Notes: generated by a model from the letters alone, not told the origin. Shown: positions 8,106 to 16,767, counted from the first letter of the stretch. The stretch: 55,353 nucleotides of DNA from Candidatus Doudnabacteria bacterium (GCA_016218585.1 JACRDK010000020.1:1-55353), one strand, 5' to 3'. Made by a program: numbers and translations.

Positions 8106-8600
8106 ATGGACGAGCTATTACATTCAAAAAAAATTAAATTATTATTAGCCGTATTAGGCTCTTTGGTGGTTATGCTTTTGGTTTTTCAGCTTGGCGTTTT
8201 TGTCGGCGTAAGAAAAGCCACATTTGCTTATGGCTGGGGCGACAATTATCGCCGAAATTTTGGCATGCCGGCCCGGGGCCCGCTGGGAGAGTTGGAGGGG
8301 CTGGGGTTTATTGGCGGGCATGGCGTAGCCGGCGAAGTAATTAAAATTGACGGGCAGGATTTGGTTATTAAAGGTATTGATAATACGGAAAAAATTATTC
8401 AAATATCTAACAGCACAACCATTCGTCGCGGCCGTGAAAATATTTCCCTGGCGGACGTAAAGGTGGACGACGGTTTGGTGGTTATTGGCCAGCCAAATAA
8501 CGACGGTTCAATTTTTGCAAAGCTGGTGAGAATTTTTGACACAGACAACCCTCCGGGGCCGCCAATGCAAAATCAGCCGCAGATAAATTTTAACCAATAA
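8106..8600 (+). CDS. membrane-anchored DUF5666-like protein
   Basis: 164 residues. N-terminal transmembrane anchor near 12-33, a Gly-rich linker, and a small beta domain (about 78-145: GEVIKIDGQDLVIKG, then DVKVDDGLVVIGQPNNDGSIFAKLVRI) typical of DUF5666. Pro/Gln-rich tail. It starts 5 bases after the preceding gene and ends 3 bases before the adaptor gene, so it belongs to the export operon. A second DUF5666 protein follows the permease, so the pair brackets the transporter. Function unknown. Confidence 0.75.
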   Translation: MDELLHSKKIKLLLAVLGSLVVMLLVFQLGVFVGVRKATFAYGWGDNYRRNFGMPARGPLGELEGLGFIGGHGVAGEVIKIDGQDLVIKGIDNTEKIIQISNSTTIRRGRENISLADVKVDDGLVVIGQPNNDGSIFAKLVRIFDTDNPPGPPMQNQPQINFNQ

Positions 8601-8603
8601 CCA

Positions 8604-10316
8604 ATGGAATATTTAAAAAAAATTATAAAAAATAAGTTTGCCATAGGCGGCATTATTATTGTTGTTTTAATTGGCGGATACTTAATTTATAAAAAAGTTT
8701 CCGGCGCATCTGCCTCCGTAAGTTATGTAACTTCGCCGGTAACTAAGGGAACCTTAACGGTTTCCGTAAGTTCGTCCGGACAGGTGGAAGCTTCTAACCA
8801 GCTGGAAATTAAGCCGCAAACAGACGGCACCATTACTTCGGTTCGGGTAAAAGAAAACCAGCAGGTTAAAGCTGGCGACGTCCTGGCCATAATAGACCAA
8901 CAGTCCGCGGCTAACGACGTAGCCAAGGCTCAGGCTTCGTTGGAGCAGGCGCAGGCTTCCTATGAAAAATTAATTGAGGGCGCGACCAGCAATGAAATTG
9001 AAACGCAGAAATTAGCGGTTAAGTCCGCCCAGCAAGCTTTAGACCAGGCCAAGCAGGACTACAACGACACAGTGGAAGAGCAGCAGCAAAATGTGGACAG
9101 CGCTTTAAATAGTTATTTAAACTCGGGATTAGAAACAACCCCAAGCGATAATTTAAGCAGCATTCCCATTACTTTAAGCGGCAACTATTCTGGAACAGCC
9201 CAGGGAAAATATACCATTAGCACTTTTGTGGCCGGCGACGGCACGCATTATCAGTCCAGCGGGCTCGGCACGGGCAGCGGGGTAATTAATCGCGGACAGA
9301 AACAATCTTTGGGCAATGGTTTGTATATTACTTTTGGGACAAGCGGAACTATTTCCGGTTCTACTACTTGGACAATAGACGTGCCAAACAAAACTGCCGA
9401 CAATTATTCCACTAGCCTTGATGCTTATAATTCCGCCGTGCGCAACCAAAAACAGGCTGTGCAAAAAGCGCAGAATTCCATCGACTCGGCGCAAAATTCT
9501 TTAGACAAGGCAAATCTACAAATGGATAATTTGCTGGCAGCGGCATCTAACGCGGATATTTCTTCGGCCAAGGCGCAAATTACTTCGGCCAAAGCCCAAC
9601 TGGAAAACGCGCGCACCGCTTATAACAAAACAATTATTAAGGCTCCCTTTGACGGAGTTATTGCCTCGCTTACCGTAAGCGCCGGCGATGAAGCCAATGC
9701 CGGAACAACAATTTTAACTATTATTACCAAACAACAAGTCGCAAAAGTTTCTTTTAATGAGGTTGATGCCGCCAAGGTTAAAGTTGGCCAAAAAGCCGTG
9801 CTTACATTTTCTTCCGTGCCGGATTTAACCATAACCGGAGTGGTGGAAGATGTGGATAATATTGGCACAGTTTCCCAGAACGTGGTTAATTTTTCCGTGG
9901 TAATTTTATTTGATACCCAAGACGCGAGGATAAAGCCCGGCATGAGCGTTTCGGCTTCTATTATTACGGACGTTAAGCAAGATGTGTTAATGGTGCCTTC
10001 GGCTGCGGTAAAAACCAGCAACGGAAGTTCTTATGTGCAAGTGCTAAGCAACGGGCAGCCGGTGCAAAAAACTGTCACGGCGGGTTCTTCCAATGACACG
10101 GACACGGAAATTTCTGGGGACATAGCAGAAGGGGACGAAGTGGTTACGCAAACTATAACCGGGACAGCCGCAACTAAAACTTCAGGCACTAATCTTTTGC
10201 AGAGCTTGCTCGGTGGCAATCGCGCCCGCACTACTACAACCGGCAGCACATCCGCCAGAACAACTAGCGGGAGCGGAGCGACAGTAATACAAGGCGGACC
10301 GCCGGGAGGATTTTAA
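8604..10316 (+). CDS. HlyD/MacA-like membrane-fusion (adaptor) protein
   Basis: 570 residues. N-terminal membrane segment near 12-28; barrel-sandwich (lipoyl-like) half-motif GTITSVRVKENQQVKAGDVL near 74-93; a long alpha-helical hairpin (about 110-325) interrupted by a glycine/serine-rich beta insertion (about 165-270); second lipoyl half FDGVIASLTVSAGDEANAG; beta-barrel domain after that; Gly/Thr-rich tail. It would link the cytoplasmic-membrane MacB-like pump to export across the envelope. Its stop abuts the ATPase ATG without a gap. The organism probably has no outer membrane, as in Gram-positive MacA-like adaptors. Confidence 0.88.
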   Translation: MEYLKKIIKNKFAIGGIIIVVLIGGYLIYKKVSGASASVSYVTSPVTKGTLTVSVSSSGQVEASNQLEIKPQTDGTITSVRVKENQQVKAGDVLAIIDQQSAANDVAKAQASLEQAQASYEKLIEGATSNEIETQKLAVKSAQQALDQAKQDYNDTVEEQQQNVDSALNSYLNSGLETTPSDNLSSIPITLSGNYSGTAQGKYTISTFVAGDGTHYQSSGLGTGSGVINRGQKQSLGNGLYITFGTSGTISGSTTWTIDVPNKTADNYSTSLDAYNSAVRNQKQAVQKAQNSIDSAQNSLDKANLQMDNLLAAASNADISSAKAQITSAKAQLENARTAYNKTIIKAPFDGVIASLTVSAGDEANAGTTILTIITKQQVAKVSFNEVDAAKVKVGQKAVLTFSSVPDLTITGVVEDVDNIGTVSQNVVNFSVVILFDTQDARIKPGMSVSASIITDVKQDVLMVPSAAVKTSNGSSYVQVLSNGQPVQKTVTAGSSNDTDTEISGDIAEGDEVVTQTITGTAATKTSGTNLLQSLLGGNRARTTTTGSTSARTTSGSGATVIQGGPPGGF

Positions 10317-11015
10317 ATGATAGAGTGTTCAAGCATAACAAAATCTTATACCACCGGGGGCGAAGAAACTCAGGTGCTTAAAGGAGTTTCTTTTTCCATT
10401 AAGAGCGGCGAGTTTGTGGCGATTATGGGCCCTTCCGGCAGCGGCAAATCCACTTTAATGCATATTTTGGGCGCGCTAGATACGCCAACTTCCGGAAGCT
10501 ATATTTTAGACGGCAAAGACGTGTCTAAATTAAATGACGACGAACTAGCCGACATTCGCAAAGAAAAAATTGGTTTTGTATTCCAGGCTTTTAATTTGCT
10601 GCCGCGCGCCACTGTGCTGCGCAATGTGGCTTTGCCTTTGGTTTATGCCGAAATGCCAAAACCGGAACGCGAAAAAAAAGCTAAAACAGCTTTGCTCCAT
10701 GCCGGTTTAGACGAATCCCGCTTCTACCATTTGTCTAACCAGCTTTCCGGCGGGCAAATGCAGCGCGTGGCAATTGCGCGGGCGCTGGTTAATGATCCGG
10801 CTATAATTTTGGCGGATGAGCCAACCGGGAATTTAGACACTAAAACCGGGGAAATTGTTTTAAAAACATTTCAGGAATTAAACAGCCAGGGGCGCACCAT
10901 TATTTTAATTACCCACGAGCACGATGTGGCATCGCATGCTAAAAGAATAATCCATATTAAAGACGGCAATATTTTAAGCGACGAAACTAATCATCATCAG
11001 ATAATATTGAATTAA
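10317..11015 (+). CDS. ABC transporter ATP-binding protein, MacB/LolD type
   Basis: 232 residues with Walker [10 protein letters not shown] (about 40-48), Q-loop region [11 protein letters not shown], signature [15 protein letters not shown] (about 142-156), Walker [13 protein letters not shown] and H-loop ITHEHD. It energises a MacB-type permease encoded downstream. Directly adjacent to the adaptor gene; 135 bases of AT-rich TTCGTAATT-like repeats separate it from the permease. Confidence 0.95.
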   Translation: MIECSSITKSYTTGGEETQVLKGVSFSIKSGEFVAIMGPSGSGKSTLMHILGALDTPTSGSYILDGKDVSKLNDDELADIRKEKIGFVFQAFNLLPRATVLRNVALPLVYAEMPKPEREKKAKTALLHAGLDESRFYHLSNQLSGGQMQRVAIARALVNDPAIILADEPTGNLDTKTGEIVLKTFQELNSQGRTIILITHEHDVASHAKRIIHIKDGNILSDETNHHQIILN

Positions 11016-11150
11016 CAACCCAGTGTTCGTATAATTCGCTTTGCTTCATTTTCACACTGTTCGCATAATTTGCATTTTAATTCGTAATTTCGCATTGCGC
11101 TCTGCATTTTAAATTTTAGTTAATTCCGATCAATTTTATTTAATTATTTT
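11016..11150. repeat. AT-rich TTCGTAATT-type repeat spacer
   Basis: Short degenerate copies of TTCG-TATAATTCG, TTCGCATAATTTG and TTCGTAATTTCGCA follow each other. They resemble the small AT-rich repeats in other spacers of this window (23009-23027, 37563-37660). No gene is seen. Confidence 0.45.
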
Positions 11151-12377
11151 ATGCGCACATCTGACCTATTAGAAGAAACGCTATCCGCGGTAACCGCCAA
11201 CAAAACCCGTTCCGGCCTAACTATGCTCGGCATTGTTATTGGCATTGCTTCGGTTATTGCGCTTGTGGCAATAGGCGCCGGCGCGCAAAATTCCATTGCC
11301 GCAAACATTCAGGCCTTGGGAGCCAATTTGCTTACCATCTCTCCCGGAGCTCAGCGCACTTTTGGCTCTACCGTAAGCAGCGGGCAGGGCAGCGCGCAAA
11401 GTTTAACAGCAGGGGACGCCGACGCAATTGCAAAAAATATTTCCGGAATAAAATACGTTTCGCCGGAAACCAGCGGACGATATCAAATTGTTGCCAAAGG
11501 CAACAACACTAATACCAGCGTCCTTGGAGTGAAGCCGGTTTATTTGCCGGTGCATAATTTAAGCGTCGAGAGCGGTTCGTTTTTTGCCGACTCGCAGGTT
11601 ACTAATTATGCCAAGGTCGCGGTAATTGGCCCTACTGTGCGGGATGATTTGTTCGGCGAGAATGCGGAAAATGTTGTGGGCCAAACTATTACCATTAAAG
11701 GCGTGCCGTTTACCGTAATCGGCATAACTTTAACTAAAGGCGGCACCGGCTTTAATAATCCGGACAACAATATTTACATTCCGCTTACAACGGCGCAAAG
11801 ATATTTTATTGGCAATGAAAATTTGGGAACTATTAGCGTACAGGCGGAAAACGCGGAAGTTATGACTCAGGTGCAAACAGACGCCACCGCACTCTTGATG
11901 CAGCGCCACAAAATTGCCGAAGGCGGCACCGCGGATTTTCGCATTTTAAACCAGTCCGACATTGTCTCAACCGCGTCTTCCGTTACCGGCGTATTAACGC
12001 AGCTGCTTGCCGCGGTGGCCGGAATTTCTTTAGTGGTCGGCGGCATTGGCATTATGAATATGATGCTTACTACTGTCACCGAACGCACCAGGGAAATTGG
12101 TTTGCGCAAAGCTATTGGCGCGCGCAGCAAAAATATTAATGCCCAGTTTTTAGCCGAAGCCGTGCTGCTTACTTTTTTTGGCGGAGCTATTGGCGTGTTT
12201 TTAGGGTGGCTAATTTCGTTTATTGTTTCGTATTTTAATATTGTCGCGGCCTCAGTGTCTTTAAATTCCATTTTATTGGCTTTTAGCGTCTCCGCGGGCG
12301 TGGGGATAATTTTTGGCTATTATCCGGCGCGTAAAGCCGCGCGGATGAGCCCAATAGAGGCTTTAAGATATGAGTAG
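11151..12377 (+). CDS. MacB-like ABC transporter permease
   Basis: 408 residues. N-terminal transmembrane segment (about 20-42, MLGIVIGIASVIALVAIG), a large extracytoplasmic MacB_PCD domain (about 45-265), then an FtsX-type domain with three transmembrane segments near 282-306, 332-356 and 367-392. The motif ERTREIGLRKAIGA is typical of this family. Together with the adaptor and ATPase it forms a complete MacAB-type complex; the substrate is unknown. Confidence 0.93.
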   Translation: MRTSDLLEETLSAVTANKTRSGLTMLGIVIGIASVIALVAIGAGAQNSIAANIQALGANLLTISPGAQRTFGSTVSSGQGSAQSLTAGDADAIAKNISGIKYVSPETSGRYQIVAKGNNTNTSVLGVKPVYLPVHNLSVESGSFFADSQVTNYAKVAVIGPTVRDDLFGENAENVVGQTITIKGVPFTVIGITLTKGGTGFNNPDNNIYIPLTTAQRYFIGNENLGTISVQAENAEVMTQVQTDATALLMQRHKIAEGGTADFRILNQSDIVSTASSVTGVLTQLLAAVAGISLVVGGIGIMNMMLTTVTERTREIGLRKAIGARSKNINAQFLAEAVLLTFFGGAIGVFLGWLISFIVSYFNIVAASVSLNSILLAFSVSAGVGIIFGYYPARKAARMSPIEALRYE

Positions 12378-12568
12378 TAAAGCTATTTTAAAATTGTAGT
12401 TCGCCGATTTATCACTGTCGTTCGCGAACGACGTGATTTATCGGATTGTAATTTAATTTGCATTCAGGGGCTAGGAGGGGAGAGAATTATTTATTTATAA
12501 TTAATTCTTTTGTCCTCTCCTAACCTCCGTTTGTAAAACGGAACTAAAATAATTAAACAGATTTAAAT
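12378..12568. other. spacer with two palindromes, no gene seen
   Basis: A perfect 16-bp palindrome, GTCGTTCGCGAACGAC, lies near 12417-12432 between direct GATTTATC repeats. A longer interrupted hairpin at about 12472-12527 pairs TAGGAG-GGGAG-AGAATTA with the TAATTCT...CTCTCC...CCTCC side. The second is not followed by a T run, so it looks like a repeat element rather than a terminator. Confidence 0.5.
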
Positions 12569-13021
12569 ATGAGCAAGAAACACATAATCGTCGTTGCCGT
12601 TATAGTTATTGTAGCGGCCGGGGCCGGGTTTTTTGGAGGGATAAAATACCAGCAGGCAAAAGTTGCCTCAGCTTTCAAAAGCGGCAATTTTGCCGCGGGA
12701 AACCGCACCGGGATGTTCCAGCAAGGCGCGACAGGCGCTCGCCGCGCAGGCGGGCAGGGAATGGGCGGACAGTTTATTACCGGCCAGGTAATTAGCAAAG
12801 ACGACAAGAGCATTACTGTTAAGGTGGGGGATACGGGATCAAAAATAATTTTTTATTCCAACAGCACCAGCATTGGCAAAACCACAAGCGGCACCGCAAG
12901 CGATATTGCCGTAGGCCAGGAAATTATGGCCAGCGGCACCAGCAATTCCGACGGATCAGTAACGGCGCAGAATATTCAAATTCGCCCCGGCATAGCTTCT
13001 TCCACTCCGCCAACAAAATAG
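12569..13021 (+). CDS. second DUF5666-like membrane-anchored protein
   Basis: 150 residues. N-terminal transmembrane segment (about 5-25), Gly/Arg-rich linker (about 40-68), then a small beta domain FITGQVISKDDKSITVKVG ... DIAVGQEIMASGTSNSDGSVTAQNIQI. Same architecture as the protein before the adaptor gene, although sequence similarity outside the domain is low. Probably an envelope protein linked to the export system. Confidence 0.72.
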   Translation: MSKKHIIVVAVIVIVAAGAGFFGGIKYQQAKVASAFKSGNFAAGNRTGMFQQGATGARRAGGQGMGGQFITGQVISKDDKSITVKVGDTGSKIIFYSNSTSIGKTTSGTASDIAVGQEIMASGTSNSDGSVTAQNIQIRPGIASSTPPTK

Positions 13022-13083
13022 TTGCCTAACAAAAATATTTACGATAAAATAATTAAACTAATAACTAAGAGTACAAACAAATT

Positions 13084-13482
13084 ATGAAACCAACCGCAAA
13101 AACAATAATTTTAGCTTCTTCAATATTTTTGCTTGCCGCCGGATGCAACAGCGCCACTCAGCCAACAACCAACAATTCCACGGGATCAAATACTAACCAA
13201 ACCGAAAGCTCCAGCCAAACTTCTTCTTCCACAGGCGCATCGGGACAAAAAACTTATACAATGGCCGATGTCCAGGCTGCCAATACTCCGGAGAAGTGCT
13301 GGTCAGCAATTAACGGACAGGTTTATGATCTAACCGCGTGGATAAACAAGCACCCGGGCGGAGATAAAAATATTTTAAAGATTTGCGGTAAAGACGGCAG
13401 CGCTGCTTTTAACGGCCAGCATGGCGGCCAGGCCAAGCCGGCCCAGGTTTTAGCCGGGTTTGAAATAGGCGTATTAAAATAG
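13084..13482 (+). CDS. lipoprotein with cytochrome b5-like heme-binding domain
   Basis: 132 residues. Signal peptide with lipobox LLAAGC (Cys at about 21), a Ser/Thr/Asn linker (about 22-55), and a C-terminal cytochrome b5-like domain with the HPGG heme-ligand motif and a second QHGG histidine. It is closely similar to the C-terminal domain of the sigma-linked protein ending at 6939; both keep the two Cys (KCW, ICGKDG). It would be anchored outside the membrane and could be a redox or heme carrier. Heme binding is inferred from the motif only. Confidence 0.8.
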   Translation: MKPTAKTIILASSIFLLAAGCNSATQPTTNNSTGSNTNQTESSSQTSSSTGASGQKTYTMADVQAANTPEKCWSAINGQVYDLTAWINKHPGGDKNILKICGKDGSAAFNGQHGGQAKPAQVLAGFEIGVLK

Positions 13483-13524
13483 TCTGATATAATATAAAAT
13501 ATTAAATCATTAACATAAAAACCA

Positions 13525-13836
13525 ATGAAAAAAGTTTTAGCGGCAGCCGGACTTATAGTCCTGCTCGCTGCCGGGTGCAACAGCGCCTCGCAGCAGAGCA
13601 TGGAAAATCAACCGGTTAATAAAACCGCAAATGAGCAATCGCAAAGCAACCAACAGGTTGCGGCCCAGCCAAGCGCAGACGCAAGTAAAGTTAAAAACAC
13701 GGACGACGCGGTAAACTTGTTGGAGGCTCATGCCTCCAGCGAGCAGAATATCGCTGCGGGAACAGACGACAGCGATTTAACCTCGTCCGATTCTTCAGAA
13801 TTAAATTCAATGACGGAGGTGCCAAATGCGCAATAA
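13525..13836 (+). CDS. small lipoprotein, unknown function
   Basis: 103 residues. Signal peptide and lipobox LLAAGC nearly identical to that of the preceding gene, followed by a Gln/Asn/Ser/Asp-rich, probably unstructured tail ending in an acidic stretch (TDDSDLTSSDSSEL). Its last 11 bases overlap the next gene, so the two are coupled. No recognisable domain. Confidence 0.7.
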   Translation: MKKVLAAAGLIVLLAAGCNSASQQSMENQPVNKTANEQSQSNQQVAAQPSADASKVKNTDDAVNLLEAHASSEQNIAAGTDDSDLTSSDSSELNSMTEVPNAQ

Positions 13837-14599
13837 ACAAGTTGCCGTGGCAGTCTTAATGGTTGCCGCCAGTATATTACCAAATTTTGCTTTTGCCGCT
13901 CTTGGCGCAAGAGTAAATGCCAGCGCTGAAATTAGCGCCAAAGTTCCGGCCGGAGCAAATTTTTGCACAAACTTAAATACTTACGCCGCCAGAATTACCG
14001 AAAATTTAACCAAAGGTTCCGGTAATTTGGAAAACAAACAGGGAGAAAATAAACAAAAGCTGCAGGAACGCCAGGTGAGCAGGGCGGAAAAATTAAGCGA
14101 AACCCGTGACACCGGCGATGCCGACAGACAGGCTATTTATGCCAAATTAATGGCTAATGCCAGCACAACCGAAGCCCACAAACAGGCAGTAATCCAATTT
14201 CAGGCAACTGTAGAAGCAGCCGTTACTACCCGCCGCGCTGCGGTTGATGCGGCAATAAAAGCTTATTGGGACGGAATGAATTCCGCGCTCTCAGGCAGGC
14301 AAGCCAGCATAGAAGCCGCCAGAACTAAATTTATTACCGCAATTAACGCTGCAATTTCCACTGCTCAATCTTCCTGCGCTTCCAATGCGGATGCCGGAAT
14401 GGTTAAGGCTCAATTTAGAACTTCTGTGGAAGCAGCCAGAACTCAATTTGCCACTGACCGCAAGGCCATAGACAAATACGGTCCGCAGGTAAAGGCGTTG
14501 GTACAGACGCGCAATGCGGCGGTAAGGAAAGCCTTTGACGCTTTCCATGCCACAATGGAACAAGCCCGCATTACCTTAAAAGCCGCACTCAAAGCATAA
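13826..14599 (+). CDS. secreted alpha-helical protein, unknown function
   Basis: 257 residues. Signal peptide (about 1-24, ending NFAFA), then an almost wholly helical Ala/Arg/Lys/Glu-rich region with repeated R-x-A-x-x-A-x-x-A spacing (for example TTRRAAVDAAIKAYWDG and TRNAAVRKAFDAFHATMEQAR), consistent with a long coiled coil or helical bundle. Two Cys (about 48 and 180). It overlaps the upstream lipoprotein gene and ends the export operon; a terminator follows. Confidence 0.7.
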   Translation: MRNKQVAVAVLMVAASILPNFAFAALGARVNASAEISAKVPAGANFCTNLNTYAARITENLTKGSGNLENKQGENKQKLQERQVSRAEKLSETRDTGDADRQAIYAKLMANASTTEAHKQAVIQFQATVEAAVTTRRAAVDAAIKAYWDGMNSALSGRQASIEAARTKFITAINAAISTAQSSCASNADAGMVKAQFRTSVEAARTQFATDRKAIDKYGPQVKALVQTRNAAVRKAFDAFHATMEQARITLKAALKA

Positions 14600-14639
14600 A
14601 AGAAACACCCCGATTTTAAGGGTCTTAAAAAAGCCAAAT

Positions 14640-14671
14640 AAAAGCCCGGCCCATTCTGGAGCCGGGCTTTT
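14640..14671 (+). terminator. intrinsic terminator of the export operon
   Basis: Stem AAAGCCCGGC / GCCGGGCTTT with a 10-base loop and T run, 40 bases after the last stop. Confidence 0.85.
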
Positions 14672-14679
14672 ATAAATAT

Positions 14680-14725
14680 GTCATCCCGGAATTTTGAATG
14701 CATCTGAAAAATATCCGGGATCCAG
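14680..14725. repeat. interspersed GTCATCCCGGA...CCGGGATCCAG repeat, copy A
   Basis: This segment (GTCATCCCGGA, then TGAATGCATCTGAA, then TCCGGGATCCAG) recurs almost base for base at 51704-51750, 37 kb away. The ends are complementary, so the unit can fold. A degenerate trace lies at 53286-53311. Confidence 0.7.
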
Positions 14726-14742
14726 AAATAAATAATGTCTAA

Positions 14743-15078
14743 TTAGAAAAGTTTTGTAACCTCAAACGATAGCACAATTACGAATTCATCATCTTCAACT
14801 TTTCTACCATAATACTTTTCAAATAAATTTCTCTGTTCTTCTTTTGTTCCGTAAATTTCGTGACCGCTGTTATTTAGTGGTAAATCTTTAAAAGTCGTGT
14901 AGGCCTTATTTGTAATTTTTAGTTCTGCAAAAACTTCCCCGGACTCGCTATTCTTTGTTGGAATAACGTCTCCGGGATTAAGAAAATCGTATTTATTTCC
15001 TAAACGATAGGTTTTAGTTTTCTCCCCAGATTTTACCAGTTTAACTAAATCTGGAGCGAATCCAATCTCTTTATTCAT
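14743..15078 (-). CDS. ASCH-domain protein
   Basis: 111 residues covering one ASCH domain: IGFAPDLVKLVKSGEKTKTYRLG near the N-terminus (the typical start 'F....l.l..GkKt.T.R'), GDVIPTKNSESGEVFAELKI in the middle, and a C-terminal beta strand FVIVLSFEV. ASCH folds bind RNA or modified nucleosides and some hydrolyse N4-acetylcytidine. It stands alone on the minus strand. Confidence 0.8.
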   Translation of the reverse strand: MNKEIGFAPDLVKLVKSGEKTKTYRLGNKYDFLNPGDVIPTKNSESGEVFAELKITNKAYTTFKDLPLNNSGHEIYGTKEEQRNLFEKYYGRKVEDDEFVIVLSFEVTKLF

Positions 15079-15191
15079 GGGTTAAAGGTATCTTCCTAAC
15101 TAAAAACTCTTAATATAGCTTATTATAGCATAATTTAAGGTCTTTTCTTTTTTCCCGTTTTATTTTATAATATGTGATAGTTGTCTAATAT

Positions 15192-15266
15192 TGGGGCGTA
15201 GCCAAGCGGTAAGGCACGGGCCTTTGAAGCCTGCATTCCCAGGTTCGATCCCTGGCGCCCCAGCCA
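15192..15266 (+). tRNA. tRNA-Gln (anticodon TTG), CCA encoded
   Basis: Full cloverleaf: acceptor TGGGGCG/CGCCCCA with the U1-A72 pair typical of tRNA-Gln, D-loop AGCGGTAA, anticodon stem CGGGC/GCCTG around loop CTTTGAA (anticodon TTG), T-arm CCAGG-TTCGATC-CCTGG, discriminator G, encoded CCA. Confidence 0.95.
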
Positions 15267-15273
15267 ATAAACC

Positions 15274-15297
15274 AAACCGTCTACAAAGACGGTTTTA
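15274..15297 (+). terminator. terminator after tRNA-Gln
   Basis: Stem AAACCGTC/GACGGTTT with 6-base loop and short T run, 7 bases after the tRNA. Confidence 0.8.
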
Positions 15298-15359
15298 AAA
15301 TTGACTTTAAATAAAGCAAGTTATATATTTAACCTATGTAGATAAATTAAAATTATCAA

Positions 15360-15542
15360 ATGAAGAATTCTCTCGGTTTGCTAATCACTAGTTTAATTTT
15401 TTTGATTTTGGGTGGCATTTGTATTTATTATGGGCTTAAGTTTATTCCGGCCATAACAGCCTATATATTTGGAGGATTGTTGTTATTTGCCGGCCTGGTT
15501 ATTTTTGTTATGAGTATTGCATCTTTTTTTAAAAAAGACTAA
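15360..15542 (+). CDS. small two-TM membrane protein
   Basis: 60 residues made almost entirely of two hydrophobic helices (about 6-27 and 30-53) with a lysine C-terminus. AT-rich native codon use. 32 bases before another membrane protein with which it may be cotranscribed. No known family. Confidence 0.6.
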   Translation: MKNSLGLLITSLIFLILGGICIYYGLKFIPAITAYIFGGLLLFAGLVIFVMSIASFFKKD

Positions 15543-15574
15543 ACATATAAAAAATAATTGTTAAATTTGAAATC

Positions 15575-16126
15575 ATGGAAAATAAAAATAAATTTTGGCT
15601 TCCTTACGCAGCAATAATTGGTATTGCGGTCTATGCAATTTTTTGGATTTTATTGGTAGTTAAAAATCCCGCGTATTTCCTATATGATTTTAAGAGTTTT
15701 GTTGTATTTTTTATTTGTCTGGTTTTAACTTGGGTTTTTTATAGTATGGTTGTGAATCAGCCTGGGTGGGTAAATCAAAGAGGGATTACTATTAAAACCT
15801 ATCTGCAAATTTTTCCTTTGTTTATAATTTTTTACATTCCTCTGGCTTGGTATTCCTTTGCATCGCCCGGGTGGTTTAGCGGCGTCGGGGCAATCCTTTA
15901 TGCTGTAATTGGCATCCCCGTGCTCTTAATTGTTGGCGGAATATTCTCCTTTATTCTAAAAAAACAGGAGGTAAGCCAGCCAAGTAGCGCAGTTAGCGGG
16001 GCGATTGTTATTTTGTGCTTAATTTCTTTGTGTTTTTTTATTATCTCTCTATATAGCTATATGAGGCCTTTAAACAAATATCAAAAAGCCGAGAAGGTTT
16101 TGATACAGCGAAAGGTTGTTAAATAA
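15575..16126 (+). CDS. multi-TM membrane protein, unknown function
   Basis: 183 residues with about five hydrophobic segments (near 9-29, 36-56, 74-95, 102-127, 142-163). C-terminus charged (RPLNKYQKAEKVLIQRK). No motif I recognise. A terminator hairpin follows. Confidence 0.65.
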   Translation: MENKNKFWLPYAAIIGIAVYAIFWILLVVKNPAYFLYDFKSFVVFFICLVLTWVFYSMVVNQPGWVNQRGITIKTYLQIFPLFIIFYIPLAWYSFASPGWFSGVGAILYAVIGIPVLLIVGGIFSFILKKQEVSQPSSAVSGAIVILCLISLCFFIISLYSYMRPLNKYQKAEKVLIQRKVVK

Positions 16127-16138
16127 TTTATTTTACAA

Positions 16139-16173
16139 CATAGGCGCTTCCTCGTTTTCGGGGAGGCGCCTAT
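16139..16173 (+). terminator. intrinsic terminator
   Basis: Stem ATAGGCGC(T)TCCTCG / CGGGGAGGCGCCTAT with short loop, about 12 bases after the membrane protein stop. The downstream T run is weak. Confidence 0.65.
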
Positions 16174-16234
16174 TCATTTTATTGTGGGTTGCCTCAATAC
16201 CTCGCATCCGCCTCAGGCGGATCCAGGATCAACT

Positions 16235-16256
16235 TCATTTTAAATAATCTTCCGAA
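16235..16256 (-). pseudogene. 17-22 bp remnant matching the 3' end of an M23 gene
   Basis: Read on the minus strand this gives ...SEDYLK-stop, the last codons of the M23 lipoprotein at 17909-18550 (AEDYLK-stop). A longer copy of the same tail lies at 16630-16684. The match is short, so it is only suggestive by itself. Confidence 0.35.
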
Positions 16257-16285
16257 GTTTTAAAATTTGTTCTATAATTTTATTT

Positions 16286-16525
16286 ATGAAGATAATGGGC
16301 TTAGTGTTGGCTGTTTTTCTGGCTGTCTCAGCTCCTGAATTGGTGGCCTCTTCTTGGTCCAAGTGGACTAAGATTAGCGCTTACATCTTCGTTATGTGGC
16401 TCTGTGCGCTCATGCTTTGGTGGACGGGGTTTCCCTTCTTCCAGACGCTTTGGGTTCACGGGATCCTGGCTGTGAGTGTTTTGACCATGATTTGGGGTCT
16501 AACGCGCCCCAAGCCTTCCACGTAG
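16286..16525 (+). CDS. small membrane protein, orphan
   Basis: 79 residues with three hydrophobic stretches (about 1-20, 30-48, 53-72) and several Trp. The sequence is more GC-rich than the AT-rich neighbours. A TATAAT sits at about 16272-16277 but I see no clear -35 or SD. A strong hairpin (16585-16622) follows. It resembles the single-gene units elsewhere in the window, but lacks their SD, so confidence is moderate. Confidence 0.5.
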   Translation: MKIMGLVLAVFLAVSAPELVASSWSKWTKISAYIFVMWLCALMLWWTGFPFFQTLWVHGILAVSVLTMIWGLTRPKPST

Positions 16526-16584
16526 GAGGACGGAGAGTTACGGCAGACCGTAGTTTGCCGCTAACCAAAGACCAGTGTGTATTC

Positions 16585-16622
16585 ACCCCGCGCTTTTAGA
16601 CGTTCAGTCAATTGCGCGGGGT
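16585..16622 (+). terminator. intrinsic terminator
   Basis: Stem ACCCCGCGC/GCGCGGGGT with a long loop, followed by TAACTTTTT. Confidence 0.7.
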
Positions 16623-16629
16623 TAACTTT

Positions 16630-16684
16630 TTACTTTAAATAATCTTCCGCGTTTAGCCAGTTGGAAAGATCGGATTTGTTTTTA
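16630..16684 (-). pseudogene. truncated M23-peptidase gene tail (paralog remnant)
   Basis: 52 bases match the 3' end of the M23 lipoprotein gene (17910-17961) at 48 positions. Read on the minus strand it encodes KNKSDLSNWLNAEDYLK-stop, against NKADLSSWLNAEDYLK-stop in the intact gene. The reading frame and stop are kept, but everything upstream is replaced by the terminator and body of the next unit. This is a relic of a duplicated or displaced M23 gene. Confidence 0.7.
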
Positions 16685-16696
16685 TTAAAAAAACAA

Positions 16697-16763
16697 CGCC
16701 CGATCGGTTGTGCAAATGAGTTGGCCGATTGCGCGGAAAACTATTTGACAACCGATCGGGCAC
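16697..16763 (-). terminator. terminator of the minus-strand orphan unit
   Basis: Long inverted repeat: GCCCGATCGGTTGT near 16698-16711 pairs with ACAACCGATCGGGC near 16748-16761. On the minus strand it is followed by a T run (16685-16694). Confidence 0.75.
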
Positions 16764-16767
16764 GTAG

